Below are positions 59,101 to 64,000 of a stretch of DNA of 64,000 bases, one piece after another. Source of the stretch: Amyelois transitella (taxonomy: Eukaryota > Arthropoda > Insecta > Lepidoptera > Pyralidae); the NCBI RefSeq assembly GCF_032362555.1, contig NC_083506.1, forward strand, positions 6,557,501 to 6,621,500. Reading direction: 5' to 3'. A model generated the notes under the pieces. The model saw only the letters and a list, made by a program, of their open reading frames with translations. It did not search any database and was not told the origin of the DNA. How positions within the stretch are numbered: position 1 is the first letter of the stretch; each line of letters begins with the position of its first letter. The position numbers were made by a program, and so were the translations under genes.

Positions 59101-61751
59101 CTCCACAACGACAGTTCAAATATCTCTAACTGCAGTAAACAACATCATTTCAGCCCCCGTAGTGTGGCGTATAGTGCGCGAATAACTATCGCTGTATTGT
59201 TTCCCGTCATAATATAATCAAAACCGTCGCACAATCTTGCACCACGATAATGCGCTGCATTGATTATATTACGTTCCCAAAAATCAACGTGGTCCACGGT
59301 TTTAAGGCTCAGAACAGGCAGTCGTTGCTTACAAATCGGCTGTTTCGACTATGTCCACATCAGACTGCAATTACTATTATAACAATTGGTTCGATCGAAT
59401 GCAAATAAGTATGCATCGTTTGTCAGGGAGAAAACTTTGAAAAACAATGATAATACAAAATATTGAATTACCCTTGTTTTTCTTTTTCTATTCCCGATCT
59501 TTTCGGTGAAACCTTCGTATTAACATAAATATTGAAAAGTTTTATCATATCTATGTATTATCATTGAGGTATCTGAAACATAAGTTTGAAAGACATAAGC
59601 AATGTAAATGAGATACAAGTCTATTATTCCTATTTATAATGGTACAAGCAATGAAATAAACTAGAATAAACCCATATGTTTTAGAATAAGAATAAATATT
59701 ATAGTAATGTTTATCTTCTCAGCATAATCAAAAATTATTGTATGCTATTACAATTACAAAACAGTGAGAACAAGCTAGATTAGAATTAAATTTAAACTTT
59801 TTATTGTTTTTACTGAAGAGCCAAGTAAAACGTATGTATAAGTTCGCATAACATAAAATGTTATAATTATAATTTGAAGTAACTGCATTATCTGTGTGTT
59901 AAATTTTCCCTGTAAAACACCACTAAAATACCGGTAACAATGCAATTCAATTGTATATGTTTAAAGAAGCCCAAGGGAAATTCAGCAGGTACGGATGCAC
60001 CGACGAACAAACAAATAATTCCATCCTAGTACTATTTGTTTTGTTTGAGTTATGGAACACAGTAAAAAGCAAAGTTTAAATTTAAATAGTTTAAAAAGCA
60101 CATTCGACATAAAACTATAAACAAAGAAAATATAAACTAAACTACTATAATCCTTAGTATAACTAAGGATGAGTGTAATGTAACCCTTTAGTTTATTTGT
60201 GAGTTGGTTTCCGTAGAAATTTAAATACTTTAAAAAAATCTAATTTTTGTGAAAATTAGTTTGAAAAAATGCTTTTATGTGTATAAATTCTATAAAACCT
60301 GATAATAAAACACAAAACAACGACTCTAAATAGGAGACCCACGGTACAAGGATTTGTATTTGTCAGGTACTTTTTGATGCCAGAATGGATGAGTTATTTT
60401 TGTAGCTTGCTTTGTAGGTTTTTTTTATAGGAATAAGCTGTCTTTTTATTATCGCATAAATGCGTAAAATTATACAAAAAAATTGTCCGATAATCTAAAT
60501 TCGGTCATGCTATTGTATGAGATAACCTACTGTCATTAGGTGTGTTGATAGTTATTACATTTATTCAGTTTTGAATGTTCTTCGTACTGAGATTAATATA
60601 TTAAAAATGATATACACTCCGTAAAATCCCAGAAACAAGATACAAATAAAAGAACAACAAAAATATCGCAAAACAGATTTGTAACACGAAATATAGCAGT
60701 CCTGTTCAATTGGAGTGTACTTTCATGCTCAACATATACAAGTAAAAGTCACGTCCCGTCTATAAACCGTGACGAAGTGACCCTATTTCAGGTGCGACCA
60801 ATCTGCTTTGACCTTCGCATTTTCGGCCTTCTTTCGCTGGCAGTAGTTTCGTGCGACCGCCATTCGACCCCCTGGGGAGCCAGCCCGCTCGAGACCGTCC
60901 TAACTGACAAACATAGCCGCACGACACCAACTGGGAACAATAAAATGAACCTTCCGAAATTATTCAGCGAACCCTTTATTATTAATTCCTATTCACATTT
61001 ATTTAGTAAACTTCTTCAAGATTTGTTCAAAGCTTTACGATTGGCTTCACCAATTTTCTTGATCTATATATACGTCAGAAATATAGTTGTAAAAGTGAAA
61101 GTTTTAATGATAGTGAAATATTTAAATTACTTGATACATGTCACTAGTCATCGGTCTGATGTTATAATCTATACTATGAGATATATATAATATGAGATTA
61201 TAATCTTACTAGGTATATACGCGGTACGACAAATTGCAATGCCTACTTTATTCCTAAAACAAGCATTTAGGTGAGGTGACATAAGCCTAGATAAATTACA
61301 AACAAAATATCAAAGTAGGAAAGTTTTGCCGTGCGGTTCCCGGTACCAATAGAAAAAAGAATAGAACCACTCTAACTCTTTCCTATGGATGTCGTAAGAG
61401 GCGACTAAGAGAAAGGCTATATACTTGGGATTTCTTTTTTAGGCGATGGACGTTCCATCAGGATTTGATCCATACAATGTCAAATGGACAACCACAGTTA
61501 TCGGCGAATGGTAGATATTGACTTACTATTAAAACCCAATTTAAATATATATAAGAGTGATGTTGTCACCACTAGATGTCACCACGATCCTGGCATCGCT
61601 GGTGGTGCTGGGCATGGGGTCATCCGGGCAGGTGTTCGCCGCGTCCGCGCTGCGCGGGCTGCGTTTCTTTCAAATCCTGCGCATGGTGCGCATGGACCGG
61701 CGCGGGGGCACCTGGAAACTGCTCGGCTCGGTTGTTTACGCTCACAGACAG
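56138..61751 (+). CDS. KCNQ: Voltage-gated potassium channel KCNQ (Kv7), N-terminal to S4-S5 part; 3' exons outside window
   Basis: Encodes part of the alpha subunit of a slow, PIP2-dependent potassium channel of the plasma membrane (tetramer). Four coding exons follow one frame: 56138-56311 (cytoplasmic N-terminus, [17 protein letters not shown]), 56713-56847 (S1 and S2, [16 protein letters not shown]), 58380-58462 (S2-S3 linker, [12 protein letters not shown]), 61576-61751 (S3, S4 and S4-S5 linker, [35 protein letters not shown]). All junctions are GT-AG with compatible phases. S4 keeps the family's arginine spacing, and the last exon ends exactly after HRQ in phase 0. S5, pore helix, GYG filter, S6 and calmodulin-binding tail are missing and should lie beyond 64000. 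The N-terminal start is unsettled: ATG 56178 (MSLLGKPL) or an upstream exon joining at acceptor 56137 (frame open back to 56139). Introns hold a decayed mariner, an RTE fragment and a SINE. Confidence 0.93.
57990..58200 (-). pseudogene. RTE-clade LINE C-terminal fragment
   Basis: The minus strand encodes [23 protein letters not shown] and [18 protein letters not shown], the standard C-terminus of lepidopteran RTE-like reverse transcriptases. About 60 codons remain, in a KCNQ intron. Confidence 0.7.
58714..59470 (+). pseudogene. Decayed mariner (cecropia/Himar-like) in a KCNQ intron
   Basis: Begins [40 protein letters not shown] in broken form; fragments GRPKTAVN and the catalytic-region remnant LAPR (from the HHDNA segment) follow on the same strand, separated by many stops, frameshifts and deletions. 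It differs in family from the mariner at 51.7 kb. The ends were not delimited with certainty. Confidence 0.7.
59471..61327. other. KCNQ intron between S2-S3 linker exon and S3-S4 exon, right part
   Basis: Mostly A+T-rich. 60787-60950 is GC-richer, begins after a good acceptor (ctatttcag) and stays open for over 100 codons, but the product resembles no channel segment. Confidence 0.4.
61328..61449 (+). repeat. SINE-like repeat (family S), 3'-truncated, just upstream of a KCNQ exon
   Basis: Only the head half, ending at aggcgatgga, 126 bases before the KCNQ S3-S4 exon. Confidence 0.75.
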
Positions 61752-61825
61752 GTAACGTTTAGTATCACTCACGCGTTATTACGAAACTAGCCCAAAGGGT
61801 TCTCGCCATAGATTATATTGCTAAA

Positions 61826-62540
61826 CTAGCTGTTGCCCGTGACTTCGTCCGCGTATATTTCGTTACGCATGTTATGTGCGGATAAACCAGGATATTATCA
61901 AACTGATTTTCACTTATAATTATATGTTATAGGTATAATGCTGTCGTACAATGATAAAAGACTTTGAATTTTAAATTTCGTAACTTATTTGCAGGCAAAC
62001 TCATGTCTGACTCCAGATCAGACGGTTGCGTGTTCAAATCACGTAGGGGTCACCATTTATAGGCTCCATCTAAATATGTAAAAATAAAATAGTTTGTTTA
62101 ATTTAAAATATTCTTGAGTGCCTAATTTGTTATAGTGTGATGGTCTTAATCTACTGGGAGCACCGCCACTGATCTTCAATAATAAATTGTTATATATAAT
62201 AAAATTTTACTTTGAAAGTTTGAAGTAAATCGGTTCAGTACTTTCGGAGATAATCGTGATTATACATACAGACAGACAGACAAGAAATTAAAAAAATATA
62301 TTTTTGCTTTCTATTATTCATTCTAAGTGTCCCTCTATCTATTTCAATCAAAAATACTAAATGTACATACAAAATATTTTTACTGTTTTATTATCTATAC
62401 CTATACATATAATAAAACGGTAAAAATATTTTGTCTATGTACATTAAAAATTTTAACTGAAACGGATAGAGAATTGTTTTTTACATTTGATTAAGATTTA
62501 ACTCGAAATTTACGCGGACGAAGTCGCGGGCAACAGCTAG
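61826..62540. repeat. Foldback repeat with CTAGCTGTTGCCCG termini, carrying an insertion
   Basis: The left end (61826 on) and inverted right end (to 62540) share about 35 bases beginning ctagctgttgcccg. The interior is made of two copies of one repeat meeting at about 62400 (ataataaaac). The left copy is interrupted at 62005-62210 by sequence starting with a tRNA-Trp half. Confidence 0.65.
62005..62055 (+). other. 3' half of tRNA-Trp (anticodon CCA) with apparent CCA end, embedded in a repeat
   Basis: The stem-loop tctga-ctccaga-tcaga carries anticodon CCA, and the following TpsiC arm (gttgcgtgttcaaatcacg) and acceptor strand ggggtca match insect tRNA-Trp with about two changes. The next three bases are CCA, which is not encoded in eukaryotic tRNA genes. 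The 5' half (D arm) is absent, so this cannot be a functional tRNA gene. Confidence 0.75.
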
Positions 62541-64000
62541 TATGTAAGTATAAATTAATTTAAACACACTGCAGATTTATATTATTTGCTTTGGATAAAT
62601 TGCAGACAATCATTATTCAGTTATTTATCATCATGAAAGAAGCTACTTTATGTCAGTTTGAGTTGTAATTTACAAAAACTTTCGCTTAACAAATGAAACT
62701 GGAAGTCAACCGCTTATCGCAAAATTAACATATCTAGGCCAACACTGCAGAAAACCTAGCATAGTCATCAGTCTAGGCCGCAGCTTTTAGATAGCATGGG
62801 CAGAATACATTTACTAGACTTTTATATCGACCCTTATACATAATGCAAGAAGGAAATAACACCAACATTCTGAATGAATGAATAAAGCTACTAGGTGAAC
62901 TTAAATAATAAAAGAAAAATATATATTTTAGAAATATGCGTAAATTTTGTCAAAATATTAATACAGATAATTTTACTTATTTTACTACAGATATTCTAAG
63001 TACATATTTAAAAGTTAAGAAGAACGTTTAAAAGTGATTAGGATATTTTGTATTAAATCCCATTTCGATTTTAACAAAATACATTGTCTTCTTTGGGTCG
63101 CTTAGATAATATGTATTTAAAACTTGTTTAAATAAGAAAATTAAACCAGTGTAAAATTAGTAATAAATAATAAAATAAGTACAAAGATTGAGGAATCCCA
63201 AGGATTCCTCCGCTATCCCCTTTCGGAGCGAGCGCGATTAATAATGGATGCTCTCTGACACAATTACGTATGGTCCATTACCTTGTCTGTTAATTAACTC
63301 ATTTATTAATATAAAATTATACGCTTTTTAACTTCAAAACAAAATGAACGTACTTGAAGGGGAACTTACTTTTTTTTAAATCTATGAGAGCTAAGCTTGT
63401 TTTATAACGTGTGAACTCACTACTTATTCAATACAATATCAGTGTATTTATGTGGTACACTGAATAGTAAGATTCCACCTATATATAAATTTGTATCTAG
63501 AACAATAACTACTTAAAATTTACATAAAACGTAATAGTGGAGCCGCAGACCCAAGTAAAAAAACTTAGTTTTATCTCATTATTACGATAATAAGTTAGCT
63601 ACTCTTGTATGTGTTGAGTTAGCAACCGCTTGGTAATTTCCTTTTGACTGGGAGGTAGAAGGCCAACTTAACGTGGACTCAATATCGACTTACATTCGGT
63701 TCAGTTAAAGTTGCATGATCACAATGCAGAGCTAATAGGCCGACACGACGATATTTTCGCGCCTCCTGCTGCGAGTACCTATATTAGGTGCACTGTCTAC
63801 AAAAAGAACGATGTAAAATTGTTTGGAAATGTAGACATACTTATAAGTACAGTATACGTAACCTACGTACGAGTACTATACAGTATTTATAAAGTACAAT
63901 ACGGTAAAAGATGTACGCGTATGTACTATAAAAAATTTGTTAATGTACTGCCTTCCATTGCTTAATATGTCAGATTTCATTATATTATACGCACAAGTTG
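62541..64000. other. KCNQ intron to the window edge; nothing recognised
   Basis: No S5 or pore exon is present. A+T-rich, with only fortuitous short frames. Confidence 0.5.

Noticed and set aside
62005..62055. Functional tRNA-Trp gene
   Set aside because: The 5' half with D arm and acceptor strand is missing, so no cloverleaf forms.
1..64000. A new defence, toxin or biosynthetic gene cluster
   Set aside because: All well-supported genes belong to known housekeeping or channel/transporter families and everything else coding is transposon-derived; no clustered unknown genes were found.

Overview
The window is nuclear DNA of a lepidopteran, most likely a moth. The evidence is A+T-rich sequence, short GT-AG introns, many copies of a ~265-bp SINE-like repeat that ends in (TATG)n, RTE, Jockey-like and R1-like LINE remnants, mariner elements, and an internal telomere-type (GGTTA)n junction. 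Species cannot be named from the sequence. Gene density is low, and most of the 64 kb is intergenic or intronic repeat debris.

Three protein-coding genes are well supported, all on the + strand. SLC12A8 (18409-28163) is complete, with 11 coding exons and 662 aa; it is a cation-chloride-cotransporter-family protein. SMNDC1/SPF30 (32962-35725) is complete, with 4 coding exons and 240 aa; it is a Tudor-domain splicing factor. KCNQ (56138-61751, incomplete) supplies four exons from the cytoplasmic N-terminus through S4 and the S4-S5 linker; the pore exons lie beyond the right edge. A GC-rich block at 46.74-47.09 kb may be the KCNQ promoter or leader exon. A weaker minus-strand gene of unknown function sits at 30.37-31.24 kb between SLC12A8 and SMNDC1. 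A THAP-type zinc-finger start exon stands alone at 16.56 kb.

Layout: 1-14.4 kb is repeat-rich DNA without a recognisable gene, with GC-rich islands near 5.2-5.6 and 11.1-11.7 kb. A 5'-truncated LINE lies at 14.5-15.8 kb. An almost perfect inverted repeat with ~200-bp arms lies at 17.15-17.63 kb. SLC12A8 follows, and its introns hold an antisense Jockey-like LINE with an 863-codon ORF (itself interrupted by a SINE), a cluster of inverted SINEs, and an R1-like LINE with a 15-bp target-site duplication. Two abutting TIR elements occupy 28.98-30.08 kb, one carrying a telomere-type insertion. After SMNDC1 come ~20 kb of noncoding sequence, then the KCNQ locus with a mariner carrying one nonsense codon, a second decayed mariner, and a foldback repeat holding the 3' half of a tRNA-Trp.

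The three genes act in unrelated processes (membrane transport, pre-mRNA splicing, potassium conductance) and show no operon-like link. I found no convincing new biological system. The most unusual observations are structural: the large perfect inverted repeat, the near-identical inverted SINE pair within one gene, the template-switch palindrome in the R1-like LINE, and the tRNA-Trp half with an apparent CCA end.
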